A stretch of 12,384 nt of DNA from PALSA-1355 sp031400775 (GCA_031400775.1 JANNQN010000447.1:1-12384); one strand, 5' to 3'; positions 1 to 7,542 are shown, counted from the stretch's first letter. Notes: a model not told the origin generated them from the letters alone. Translations and numbers: made by a program.

Positions 1-585
1 TTGATTCACAAGAAAGAAATTCCCCCGGTGATCGGCATCTTCATCAATCCCGGCGTGGTGCCGGCTGCGTCGGAAGAGCACAAGCCGCGGCAGAATCGCA
101 GCTTCGAATACGATTCGCTCAGCCCGCAATACGCCGACTTCTTGTTGAAAGAGATTCTGCCGGAAGTCGGCAAGTCGTATAAGCTCTCGAGCAATCCTGA
201 CGAGCGCGCGATCGGCGGCATCAGCTCGGGCGGCATCTGCGCCTGGACGGTCGCCTGGGAACGGCCCGACGCGTTTCGCAAGGTGCTCTCGCACGTCGGC
301 AGCTTCACCGACATTCGCGGCGGGCACGTTTACCCCACGCTGATTCGCAAGACCGAGCGGAAACCGATCCGCATTTTCATGCAGGATGGCTCGGGCGATT
401 TGGACAACCTGCACGGCAGTTGGCCGCTGGCGAACCAAGAGGTCGCGGCGGCGCTGAAATTCGCTGGGTACGATTACAAGTTCGAATACGGCGACGGCGG
501 ACACAACGGCAAGCACGGCGGATCGCTCTTGCCCGAGTCGTTGCGCTGGCTGTGGAAGGGTGTTCCGGCCGTGGCGGCGAAATAG
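1..585 (+). CDS. Enterochelin-esterase-like alpha/beta hydrolase, 3' part only
   Basis: This is the C-terminal 194 residues of a putative esterase of the Fes/IroE-like (PF00756) type, a serine hydrolase that cleaves ester bonds. The reading frame is open from the first base, and the segment LIHKKEIPP looks like the interior of such a protein, so the TTG at position 1 is probably a leucine codon and the true start lies upstream. A nucleophile elbow GISSG is at residues 73-77 (Ser75). An acid candidate is Asp129 in the MQDGSGD stretch, and a catalytic-His candidate is His168 in GDGGHNGKHGG, so the triad appears intact. The gene ends in TAG 63 bp before an SMP-30-like gene on the same strand, which suggests co-transcription. 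The real substrate is unknown; siderophore hydrolysis is only one possibility, and carbohydrate esters are another. Confidence 0.85.
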   Translation: MIHKKEIPPVIGIFINPGVVPAASEEHKPRQNRSFEYDSLSPQYADFLLKEILPEVGKSYKLSSNPDERAIGGISSGGICAWTVAWERPDAFRKVLSHVGSFTDIRGGHVYPTLIRKTERKPIRIFMQDGSGDLDNLHGSWPLANQEVAAALKFAGYDYKFEYGDGGHNGKHGGSLLPESLRWLWKGVPAVAAK

Positions 586-635
586 TTCGTTTTCCGAGAG
601 CGTCCCCCCAGCGCTGAACCGACACTTTAGATATC

Positions 636-640
636 AAGGA
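636..640 (+). promoter_or_regulatory. Ribosome binding site of the SMP-30 gene
   Basis: AAGGA ends 8 bases before the ATG at 649. It supports that start, which also places a signal peptide at the N-terminus. Confidence 0.6.
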
Positions 641-648
641 CCGCGGAC

Positions 649-1539
649 ATGCGAGCGACGATTGTTTGGCTGCTGGCGATGGTGTGCCTGTCGGTGTTGC
701 CGGCGAGGGCGCAGGACATGCGGCTGGCCGATATTCTCATCGACGGCCAGGACTGGGAGCTCGTGGCCGAGGGCTTCGCCTTCACCGAGGGGCCCGCGGT
801 CGATCTCAAGGGCAACTTGTACTTCACCGACGTCTTCCGCAGTAAAATCTATCGCCTGAACGAGCAGGGCAAGGCCGAGGTATTCGTCGATCAGAGTTTC
901 GGCACCAATGGGCTGATGTTCGGGCCCGATGGCCGGCTGTACGGTTGCCAGAACGGCAAGAAGCGGATCGTGGCCTACGACTCGGCCGGCAAGGACACGC
1001 CGATCGCCGAAGACGTCAAGAGCAACGACCTGGTGGTCAACCGCCAGGGGGCCATCTATTTCACCGATCCCGAGAATCAACAGATCTGGTACGTCTCACC
1101 GAAGGGAGAAAAACGGGTTGTCGAACGCGGCCTGGGCTATGCCAACGGAATCGCCCTCTCGCCCGATCAAGGCACGCTGGTTGTGGCCGATATGAAAGGA
1201 TTTAATCTGTGGGCTTATCGGGTCGAGCCCGACGGCGGATTGAAATTCAAGCAGCCGTATTACACCATGCGCTGCCCCAACGGAAAAATCGACAGCGGCG
1301 CCGACGGCATCAAGATCGACGCGGCCGGCCGGGTGTATGCCACTTCGCACCTGGGCCTGCAAGTGTTGGATCCGACCGGGCGTTATTGCGGTTTGATCAC
1401 GAAGCCGCAAAACGCCTGGCTGGCCAACGTTGTGTTTGCCGGTCCAGCGCTCGACACGATGTACGTCACCTGCACGAATAAAGTTTTCAAACGGAAAGTC
1501 AACGCCAAAGGCCTGCGCTATTTCGACCCGGCTGGCTGA
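649..1539 (+). CDS. Secreted SMP-30/gluconolactonase/LRE-like protein
   Basis: This 296-residue protein has the six-bladed beta-propeller signature of the SMP-30/gluconolactonase family, whose members are metal-dependent lactonases or related hydrolases. Residues 1-22 look like a Sec signal peptide, with a basic start, a hydrophobic core WLLAMVCLSVLPA and cleavage probably after ARA or AQ. Propeller strands repeat as GxLYFTD, GRLYG, GAIYFTD and GRVYAT. Metal-ligand candidates by family pattern are Glu47 (FTEGP), Asn166 (YANGIALSPD) and Asp219 (SGADGIKID); Asn126 in SNDLVV may bind substrate. The length is normal for the family. It follows an esterase gene by 63 bp and precedes the ABC-F gene by 25 bp, all on one strand. 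A periplasmic or surface lactonase acting with the esterase is an inference; the substrate is not visible in the sequence. Confidence 0.88.
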   Translation: MRATIVWLLAMVCLSVLPARAQDMRLADILIDGQDWELVAEGFAFTEGPAVDLKGNLYFTDVFRSKIYRLNEQGKAEVFVDQSFGTNGLMFGPDGRLYGCQNGKKRIVAYDSAGKDTPIAEDVKSNDLVVNRQGAIYFTDPENQQIWYVSPKGEKRVVERGLGYANGIALSPDQGTLVVADMKGFNLWAYRVEPDGGLKFKQPYYTMRCPNGKIDSGADGIKIDAAGRVYATSHLGLQVLDPTGRYCGLITKPQNAWLANVVFAGPALDTMYVTCTNKVFKRKVNAKGLRYFDPAG

Positions 1540-1564
1540 GCGCTTTTGGTTTCGCTGGTTTTGC

Positions 1565-3394
1565 ATGGCTCTTGTATTGAGTGGACAGTCGCTGGCCAAG
1601 TCGTTTGGCGAGCGGCCTCTGTTTACGGAAATCTCGCTGGATCTGGTCGACGGCGAGCGGATGGGGCTGATCGGTCCCAACGGCTCGGGCAAGAGTACCT
1701 TGCTCAAGATCTTGGCCGGCGATGTGTCACCCGATTCCGGCACGCGCTCGCTGCGCAAAGGCGCCCGGCTGGGCTACGTGCCGCAGGATGATCGCTTCGA
1801 GCCCACGGAATCGATCGAGCAGGTGTTGCTCGCGGCCCTGGACGAATTCCACCTGGACGACAACGAGCGCCACGCCCGCGCCAGCGCCATCCTCGCCAAG
1901 ATGGATTTCGCCGATCGCGACCAGCGTGTTGGCACGCTCTCCGGCGGTTGGCTGAAACGGTTGGCCATCGCCCGGCAGTTGATTCTCGAACCCGACGTGG
2001 TGTTGTTCGACGAGCCGACGAACCACTTGGATATCGAGGGCATTTTGTGGCTGGAAAAGTTGCTGGCCGACGCGCCGTTCGCGTTTCTGCTGGTCAGCCA
2101 CGACCGCTACTTCTTGCAGAACGTCACGCGGCGCGTGGTCGAGATCAATCGCTGCTACCCGCAGGGGTTTTTCACGGTCGACGGGGCGTATGCCGATTTT
2201 CTGGCCAAGCGCGAGGAGTTTCTGGCCGGGCAGGTGCAGCAGCAGAACGTGCTGGCCAACAAGGTCCGCCGCGAAATCGAGTGGCTCAAGCGGGGCCCCA
2301 AGGCGCGGACCACCAAGAGTGTCTCGCGCATCAAAAAAGCCGAAGGGCTGCAGGGCAAGCTGGCCGAAGTCAGCTTTCGCAACTCGCAGAACCGCGCGGT
2401 CGACATCGACTTTTCGGCCACGGGCCGCAAAGCCAATCAATTGCTCGTGGCCAAGGGGCTGGCCAAGCAGTTGGGCGGCCGGCAGTTGTTCGCCTGCGTT
2501 GATCTGACGTTGGCCCCGGGCGTGAAGATCGGCCTGCTGGGCAAAAACGGCAGCGGAAAATCCACCCTGCTCAAGCTGCTCAGCGGGCAACTCGAGCCCG
2601 ACGCCGGCACGATCGAACGGGCCTTCAATCTGGGGACCGTGCTATTCGATCAGAACCGCGAACAGCTCGATCCCGAGCAGACGCTGCGCAATGCGCTCTC
2701 GCCCAACGGCGAGAATGTGGTCTATCAAGGCCGGCCGATGCACGTCGTGGCCTGGGCCAAGCAGTTTTTGTTCCAGCCCGAGCAGCTCTCGCGGCCCGTC
2801 GGCGGTCTGTCGGGCGGAGAACAGGCGCGGGTTCTGATCGCGCGCTTGATGTTGCAGCCGGCCGATCTGCTGCTATTGGACGAACCGACGAACGATCTGG
2901 ACATCGCCTCGCTGGAAGTGCTGGAAGACAGCCTGATGGAATTCACCGGCGCGATCGTGCTGGTGACACACGATCGTTATCTGCTCGATCGCGTGACCAA
3001 CGTGATCCTGTCGCTGGACGGCGCCGACGGCGTGGGCACGTATGCCGATCTGGCGCAGTGGCAGGCGGCGCAGGAAAATCGCCAGCGATCGCCGGAGCCC
3101 GCCAAGGCCCCGGCGCCGGCCGCCAAGGGTTCGGTAACTCCCTCGCGCAAATCGCCCACCTCCGGTTCCAAGCGGCTGAGCTACAAGGAGCAGCGCGAGC
3201 TGGAAGGCATGGAAGCGCAGATCCATACTCTCGAGCAATCGCTGGCCGCCCATCAGCGTCGCATGGAAGAGCCCGAGATCATGTCGGACCACGTCAAGCT
3301 TCGCGCTTGTTGCGAGGAATTGGAAGCCGTTCAGACGGAGTTGAACCGTCTCTACGCCCGCTGGGAACAGCTCGAAGCGATGGCGAGCGGGTGA
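1565..3394 (+). CDS. ABC-F family ATPase, Uup-like
   Basis: This soluble twin-ATPase protein of 609 residues lacks membrane segments. ABC-F proteins bind the ribosomal E site and modulate translation; Uup-type members are also linked to ribosome assembly and transposon excision. Domain 1 has Walker A GPNGSGKST (37-45), Q-loop Gln74, signature LSGGW (125-129) and Walker B VVLFDE (145-150) followed by PTNHLD. The interdomain P-site linker (about 217-285) contains EIEWLKRGPKARTTKS. Domain 2 has Walker A GKNGSGKST (326-334), signature LSGGE (415-419) and LLLLDEPTNDLD. A Pro/Ala-rich stretch (508-535) leads to a C-terminal helical arm (about 540-607), as in Uup. The frame is open back to 1430, inside the SMP-30 gene, but I chose the ATG at 1565 because MALVLSGQSLAKSFGERPLF matches the family N-terminus. 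No clear Shine-Dalgarno sequence precedes it. Confidence 0.9.
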   Translation: MALVLSGQSLAKSFGERPLFTEISLDLVDGERMGLIGPNGSGKSTLLKILAGDVSPDSGTRSLRKGARLGYVPQDDRFEPTESIEQVLLAALDEFHLDDNERHARASAILAKMDFADRDQRVGTLSGGWLKRLAIARQLILEPDVVLFDEPTNHLDIEGILWLEKLLADAPFAFLLVSHDRYFLQNVTRRVVEINRCYPQGFFTVDGAYADFLAKREEFLAGQVQQQNVLANKVRREIEWLKRGPKARTTKSVSRIKKAEGLQGKLAEVSFRNSQNRAVDIDFSATGRKANQLLVAKGLAKQLGGRQLFACVDLTLAPGVKIGLLGKNGSGKSTLLKLLSGQLEPDAGTIERAFNLGTVLFDQNREQLDPEQTLRNALSPNGENVVYQGRPMHVVAWAKQFLFQPEQLSRPVGGLSGGEQARVLIARLMLQPADLLLLDEPTNDLDIASLEVLEDSLMEFTGAIVLVTHDRYLLDRVTNVILSLDGADGVGTYADLAQWQAAQENRQRSPEPAKAPAPAAKGSVTPSRKSPTSGSKRLSYKEQRELEGMEAQIHTLEQSLAAHQRRMEEPEIMSDHVKLRACCEELEAVQTELNRLYARWEQLEAMASG

Positions 3395-3405
3395 GCCGGC
3401 CTCCC

Positions 3406-3737
3406 GTAGTGGACCGACTACGCTAATTTGTCTGGTGCCACTGGCTCCGCCAGACCCTCGCCCGGGCCGGCGGCGGCTTTGCTGAAAAGCTTCCCAATGG
3501 CAGGGGTCCACTTCTCTACGCCTGTACGACGAGGAACCACTAATGGACGCGAATGAACGCTAATCAAGAAACCAGCGGGAATGTATTCGCGACTATTCGC
3601 GTGCATTCGCGGTCCACAATTCGAAAAGTAACTCGTGGCGCTTACTTTCGCTCGCGCGTCGGGTTGGTGTGCCGATGGCGTTTGCACGGGGAAGACGTCC
3701 GTGCCAGGGCGACAAATTAGCGTAGTCGGCCCACTAC
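3406..3737. mobile_element. MITE-like element with 27-bp terminal inverted repeats
   Basis: The 345-bp gap between the ABC-F gene and the minus-strand gene is almost filled by this element. Its ends, 3406-3432 and 3711-3737, are inverted repeats matching at 26 of 27 positions. Each end is itself a hairpin, GTAGT-6 nt-ACTAC (3406-3421 and 3722-3737). The inside encodes no recognisable protein and holds a second, imperfect inverted repeat (3536-3564 with 3585-3613). Size, end structure and lack of coding fit a non-autonomous transposable element moved in trans. I see no clear target-site duplication, and no transposase lies in the window. The left hairpin, 12 bp after the ABC-F stop, might also slow transcription or protect the mRNA end, but it has no T-tract. 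Confidence 0.6.
3536..3613. repeat. Inverted repeat built of 10-bp units
   Basis: The arms 3536-3564 and 3585-3613 match at 22 of 29 positions as inverted repeats. Each arm consists of three imperfect 10-bp units. The left reads accactaatg, gacgcgaatg, aacgctaatc. The right, on the opposite strand, reads accgcgaatg, cacgcgaata, gtcgcgaata. The shared core is roughly ACGCGAATR. It lies in the middle of the MITE-like element. Confidence 0.65.
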
Positions 3738-3739
3738 GA

Positions 3740-4312
3740 CTAGTTGGCATCATTGCCATGCGTGGAGAACGTCAGCGCCGTGCCGACGTGGAAGCCGTTG
3801 GCGCCGCCCTCGAGGAACCTGAAATTCGTGTAGCGGTCGACTCCAAAAACGTCCGTGTAGCGAACGGTGCCCCAGATCCAAATCACTTTCTTGCCGTCTT
3901 CGAGCAGCTTTCTCATTTCCGGCGGGACATCGAATGTCTTGGAGTTTTCGAGTTCCATGCCAGGGCCCAGCACGGACATGCTGGCGGGCTCCAAGCTGAA
4001 TTCGAAGGGTCCATCCCAGTCCGGATCTCGAACGGTGAACTGAGTGATCATCTGCACGTCGCGGGCCGGGGTTTGGCCCGTGTTCCTCGCGGTAATCGTG
4101 AGCGATGTGTTGAGCTTCCGGGCGTCGGTCATCTCGCCGCCTGCACAGACAACGTAGGCCCGCAAGTGTTTCTCCGAAGTATTGCGGGCCAGATCGACGG
4201 ATTGCTTGAGCAGGTACCCTTGAAACCCGGAAACCGCCAGCAGCACGAACGTAAAGCCGGCAATGGCCACATCGGCCCCAACCTGCCAGCGCATCAATCG
4301 ATCTTCGTTCAT
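3740..4312 (-). CDS. Hypothetical single-pass membrane protein
   Basis: I do not recognise a named family. The 190-residue product has a short charged N-terminus (MNEDRLMRWQ), one hydrophobic segment at about residues 11-35 (VGADVAIAGFTFVLLAVSGF), a short amphipathic stretch, and a soluble domain rich in beta-like sequence. ARNTGQTPARDVQ near residues 75-87 resembles the NTGQTPA pattern often seen in small anchored hypothetical proteins with an Ig-like domain. It is the only minus-strand gene between the ABC-F and imuA genes and has no partner. The start at ATG 4310-4312 has no clear Shine-Dalgarno sequence; Met7 is an alternative. The stop lies 2 bp from the end of the MITE-like element, so the gene's 3' end may have been shaped by that insertion. 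The 228-residue frame on the opposite strand has no such features and is rejected. Confidence 0.65.
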   Translation of the reverse strand: MNEDRLMRWQVGADVAIAGFTFVLLAVSGFQGYLLKQSVDLARNTSEKHLRAYVVCAGGEMTDARKLNTSLTITARNTGQTPARDVQMITQFTVRDPDWDGPFEFSLEPASMSVLGPGMELENSKTFDVPPEMRKLLEDGKKVIWIWGTVRYTDVFGVDRYTNFRFLEGGANGFHVGTALTFSTHGNDAN

Positions 4313-4484
4313 GTTGTGTAGGGCCCCGTCTCTGTTGCTAGTCAGTCCAAAAGATCAGTCCGCAGGAAGTAACAAATCGACGGCATGAATCTACTGGCAC
4401 GTCAGGCAGCGAACAATTCCATTGCGTCGTTTGCGATTCGCGTGCCACTCTCTGGGGGTTCGCCAGCATTGATTGATTGCGTTG

Positions 4485-4706
<222 letters not shown>

Positions 4707-4749
4707 CAGGAGTTGACCCTTTTCTGTGGTCGCGCGGCTGAGGTTCTCC

Positions 4750-4765
4750 CCTTTTCGTGAAAAGG
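4750..4765. promoter_or_regulatory. 16-bp palindrome upstream of imuA, candidate operator
   Basis: CCTTTTCGTGAAAAGG has perfect 7-bp arms around a 2-bp centre and ends 66 bp before the imuA ATG. Its length and place would suit a LexA-type operator, because imuA operons are usually under SOS control. It does not match any LexA box I can name with confidence, so the regulator is unknown. Confidence 0.35.
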
Positions 4766-4793
4766 ACTGCGGTCTGTCTTGCCGACATTTATA

Positions 4794-4803
4794 TACATAT
4801 GTA
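4794..4803. promoter_or_regulatory. 10-bp palindrome upstream of imuA
   Basis: TACATATGTA is a perfect palindrome in an AT-rich patch that stands out in GC-rich surroundings, 28 bp before the imuA ATG. It may be an operator or part of a -10 region. It also contains an in-frame ATG (4799-4801) that would add 11 residues to ImuA. Confidence 0.3.
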
Positions 4804-4820
4804 CACTAATCGAAGACCTC

Positions 4821-4824
4821 GGAG
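4821..4824 (+). promoter_or_regulatory. Ribosome binding site of imuA
   Basis: GGAG stands 7 bases before the ATG at 4832. It favours this start over the in-frame ATG at 4799 and GTG at 4757, neither of which has such a site. Confidence 0.6.
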
Positions 4825-4831
4825 TGCTAGC

Positions 4832-5674
4832 ATGGCCGGACCCTTCCATTCGCGGGAGATCGACCGAGTGGTTCAATCGCTCGCCGAGCAAGTGCGCGCG
4901 ATCGAAGGCAGCCGCCGGCCCGCGGCCGAGGGCCTGAATATCGGTAAATCGGTCTCCAGCGGACACGCGGGGCTCGACCGCTTGTTGCCCGAGGGGGGAT
5001 TTCGCCGCGGATCGCTCGTGGAGTGGCTCGCCAGCGGCCCGGGCAGCGGGGCGGCGACGCTGGCTCTGGCGGCGGCCGGCCAGGCGGCCCGCGAGGGTGG
5101 GGCGTTGGTGGTTGTGGATCGTCGCGGACTGTTTTATCCGCCGGCTGCGGTGAACTTGGGAATCGACCCGCGGCGGCTGATCGTGGTGCGGCCCGAGAAC
5201 GACGAAGACCACGCCTGGGCCCTGGACCAGACGCTTCGCTGGCGGGGCGTGGCGGCGGTGTGGTGTTGTCCGCAGAAGACCGACGCGCACACGCTGCGGC
5301 GTTGGCAGTTGGCGGCCGAAATGGGCGGCGCGCTGGGATTGCTCGTGCGATCCGAGGAGGCGCGCGACGAACCCTCGTGGGCCGAATTGCGGCTGGCGGT
5401 GGCGCCCTTGCCCGCTGGGCAAGGAGTGGGTTCCGGCCGTCGTTTGCGAGTGGAATTGGTGCGAGCCCGCGGCGGCCGCGTCGGAACGGCGATCGAGCTC
5501 GAGCTTACCGAGCGCGAGGCCTCGGCACACGACGACCATATGAGACACAACAGGGCAGAACACAACAGGGCAGCGGGCGACCAGCCAGGGAGCATGCGAT
5601 ATGAAACGGGCACTGTGCATCTGGCTTCCCCATTGGCCCCTGCAAAGACTCGCCGTCGCGCGCGAGGAGCTTAA
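4832..5674 (+). CDS. imuA: ImuA, RecA-like mutasome accessory protein
   Basis: ImuA is a RecA/SulA-like protein encoded with ImuB and DnaE2, and is needed in several bacteria for damage-induced mutagenesis. The 280-residue product has the usual features: the segment SSGHAGLDRLLPEGGFRRGSLVEWL (42-66), then a P-loop-like GPGSGAAT (69-76), a hydrophobic strand ALVVVDRRG (91-99) and a second strand VAAVWCC (140-146). The P-loop position lacks the Walker A lysine, so ordinary ATP hydrolysis is doubtful. The C-terminus runs 74 bp into imuB in another frame, and its last 45 or so residues (HDDHMRHNRAEHNRA onwards) look unconserved and contain a 15-nt in-frame duplication. Identification rests mainly on the imuB and dnaE2 neighbours plus the RecA-like core. 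SOS induction is expected from the family, not shown here. Confidence 0.82.
   Translation: MAGPFHSREIDRVVQSLAEQVRAIEGSRRPAAEGLNIGKSVSSGHAGLDRLLPEGGFRRGSLVEWLASGPGSGAATLALAAAGQAAREGGALVVVDRRGLFYPPAAVNLGIDPRRLIVVRPENDEDHAWALDQTLRWRGVAAVWCCPQKTDAHTLRRWQLAAEMGGALGLLVRSEEARDEPSWAELRLAVAPLPAGQGVGSGRRLRVELVRARGGRVGTAIELELTEREASAHDDHMRHNRAEHNRAAGDQPGSMRYETGTVHLASPLAPAKTRRRARGA
5545..5573 (+). repeat. 15-nt direct repeat in the imuA 3' end
   Basis: ACACAACAGGGCAG occurs at 5545-5558 and again at 5560-5573. The 15-nt period keeps the imuA frame and gives HNRAE-HNRA in the protein. It lies just upstream of the imuB ribosome binding site. Confidence 0.7.
5588..5592 (+). promoter_or_regulatory. Ribosome binding site of imuB inside imuA
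   Basis: GGGAG stands 8 bases before the imuB ATG at 5601. It lies within the coding region of imuA, so imuB has its own initiation site and need not rely only on translational coupling. Confidence 0.65.
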
Positions 5675-7355
5675 ATCGCGGCCGGTTCTGCTCTACCGGT
5701 TGCAAGGTGGCACGATCGCCCGCGTCGTCGCGTATTGCCCGTGCCTGGGCAGTGCCGCGGCGGCGATTTGGAGCGGCGATGCGCGACATAGTGACATTGG
5801 ACACAGGGTTGGAATTCGAGCGGGCATGCCGCTGGCCGAAGCCGCCTCGCTGGTCGAGTATGCGCAAAGTGCATCGCCGGGGGCGCAAAACAAATCGCCG
5901 CAGGCGACAAATGCGGCAGCGGGATCGCAAAGCGCATCGTCACCATTGCATCTGGAACTGGCTGATCCGCTGGCCGATCGGTTGGCCTTGGCGGAACTGG
6001 CCGAGTGGTGTCAGCAATTCAGCCCGTCGGTTGCCCTGGAAGAAAGCGAAGAGCCCCAGAGTCTGCTATTGGATGTGACGGGGCTGGCAAAACTGTTCGG
6101 CGGCGAAGGAGCTTTGGCGCGGCGCGTGGTGCGGGCCTGCAAGGGGCGGGGGTTGGCGGTTCGCGTGGCGCTGGCCGACACGCTGGGAGCGGCTTGGGCG
6201 CTGGCGCATTTTGCCGATCTAAAGTGCCGGGGCGAGACCCAGGATGCCGCGGCGATTTTGTCGGCCCTGCGTGTGCCGCTGGTTGTGCCTGCGGGAGAAT
6301 CGTGGCCCCGGTTGGCGCCTTTGCCGGCCGAAGCCTTGCGCTTGCCGGAGGAGACCTGCACGCTGTTGGCCGATTTGGGAGTGCGGCGGATCGACCAGAT
6401 CGCGGCGCTGCCGCGGGCGACGCTCTTGGCCCGCTTTGGCCCGAAAGTGCTCGAGCAGCTCGATCGGGCCAGCGGCGCGGCGCCCGAGGCCCTGGTTGCG
6501 CGGGCGTTGCCGGCGGAACGAGAATTCGCCTGGCCTTTCGAGCATCCGACCGCGCGGCAAGAAATGATCGAGTTCGCGCTTGAGGAATTGGTGGCCCGCG
6601 CTTGCCAGGCGCTAGCGCGCGAGCGGCTGGGAATGTTGCGGCTCGAGTGTCGTTTCGAATACGAGCGGCACACGGCCGATCGCTTCGTGGTGGGTTTATA
6701 TCGCGCGAGCGCCTGCCCGCGACACGTGGGGGAACTGGTGCGATTGAAGCTCGAGCAACTGCGATTTCGCGAGCCGGTCGCGGCGATTCGCGCGGCCGTG
6801 TTGGCCGAAGATCGGCTGGAGTTTCACCAGCAGGAAATGTTTTTTGCCGATTCGCAAGAGCAGCAAAATCGCGACGCGCCCCGCGCGCTGGCGGCCTTGG
6901 TCGACCGGCTCAGCAACCGGCTGGGCGCGCGGGCCGTGGTGCGCCCCTGGCTGCTGGCCAGCGCGCAGCCGGAATTTGCCTGTCAGTATTTGCCGCTGGC
7001 GAGTCTGTCGGCGCGGCCGCAGCGCGCGTCGCGACGAGCATCACGGGGCCGGGCGGCGGCGCCGTCGCCGATCGAACCGACTTGCGGCGATCGGCCTTTT
7101 TATCTGGAGCGCGAGCCCCGGCGGCTGACGGTTTTGTCGGTGGCGCCCGACGGGCCGCCGGCGCGCGTTCGCCTGGCGGGGCGCGACGAGCGGATCGTGC
7201 GCTGCTGGGGTCCGGAGCGCATCGAGACCGGCTGGTGGCGCTCGCGCTGCGTGCGCCGCGACTACTACCAGGTGGAAACCGGCGGCGGCGAGCGCTATTG
7301 GTTGTTTCGCGAGTTGACCAGCGGCGGCTGGTTTTTGCACGGAGAGTTTGCCTGA
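5601..7355 (+). CDS. imuB: ImuB, inactive Y-family polymerase-like mutasome scaffold
   Basis: ImuB belongs to the Y-family DNA polymerase fold but lacks catalysis. It joins ImuA and DnaE2 to the sliding clamp during translesion synthesis. The 584-residue product starts MKRALCIWLPHWPLQRLAV, the usual ImuB opening, where active polymerases have an aspartate-containing motif. The SIDE-type motif is replaced: EPQSLLLDVTGLAKLFGGE (151-169) has Gln-Ser at the acidic pair. A helix-hairpin-helix (about 252-275, LLADLGVRRIDQIAALP) follows, then the little-finger-like region. QQEMFF (410-415) is a candidate clamp-binding motif. The C-terminal domain has GPERIETGWW (537-546) and ends GGWFLHGEFA, both typical of ImuB. 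A Ser/Ala/Gln-rich linker lies near residues 88-114. The start is fixed by family match and a strong ribosome binding site. It overlaps imuA by 74 bp. Confidence 0.92.
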   Translation: MKRALCIWLPHWPLQRLAVAREELKSRPVLLYRLQGGTIARVVAYCPCLGSAAAAIWSGDARHSDIGHRVGIRAGMPLAEAASLVEYAQSASPGAQNKSPQATNAAAGSQSASSPLHLELADPLADRLALAELAEWCQQFSPSVALEESEEPQSLLLDVTGLAKLFGGEGALARRVVRACKGRGLAVRVALADTLGAAWALAHFADLKCRGETQDAAAILSALRVPLVVPAGESWPRLAPLPAEALRLPEETCTLLADLGVRRIDQIAALPRATLLARFGPKVLEQLDRASGAAPEALVARALPAEREFAWPFEHPTARQEMIEFALEELVARACQALARERLGMLRLECRFEYERHTADRFVVGLYRASACPRHVGELVRLKLEQLRFREPVAAIRAAVLAEDRLEFHQQEMFFADSQEQQNRDAPRALAALVDRLSNRLGARAVVRPWLLASAQPEFACQYLPLASLSARPQRASRRASRGRAAAPSPIEPTCGDRPFYLEREPRRLTVLSVAPDGPPARVRLAGRDERIVRCWGPERIETGWWRSRCVRRDYYQVETGGGERYWLFRELTSGGWFLHGEFA

Positions 7356-7377
7356 AAAATTGCTCGCGAAGACAAAC

Positions 7378-7542
<165 letters not shown>

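Noticed and set aside
1430..1564. N-terminal extension of the ABC-F gene by 45 residues
   Set aside because: It lies largely inside the SMP-30 gene, has no family similarity, and the usual ABC-F N-terminus begins at ATG 1565.
1727..2590. 287-residue minus-strand frame inside the ABC-F gene
   Set aside because: Antisense shadow of a strongly conserved ABC-F coding sequence.
3406..3421. Rho-independent terminator after the ABC-F gene
   Set aside because: The hairpin stem is only 5 bp and no T-tract follows; it is better explained as the end of the MITE-like element.
3635..4321. 228-residue plus-strand frame
   Set aside because: Opposite to the minus-strand gene that has a clear membrane helix; it begins inside the MITE-like element and shows no family features.
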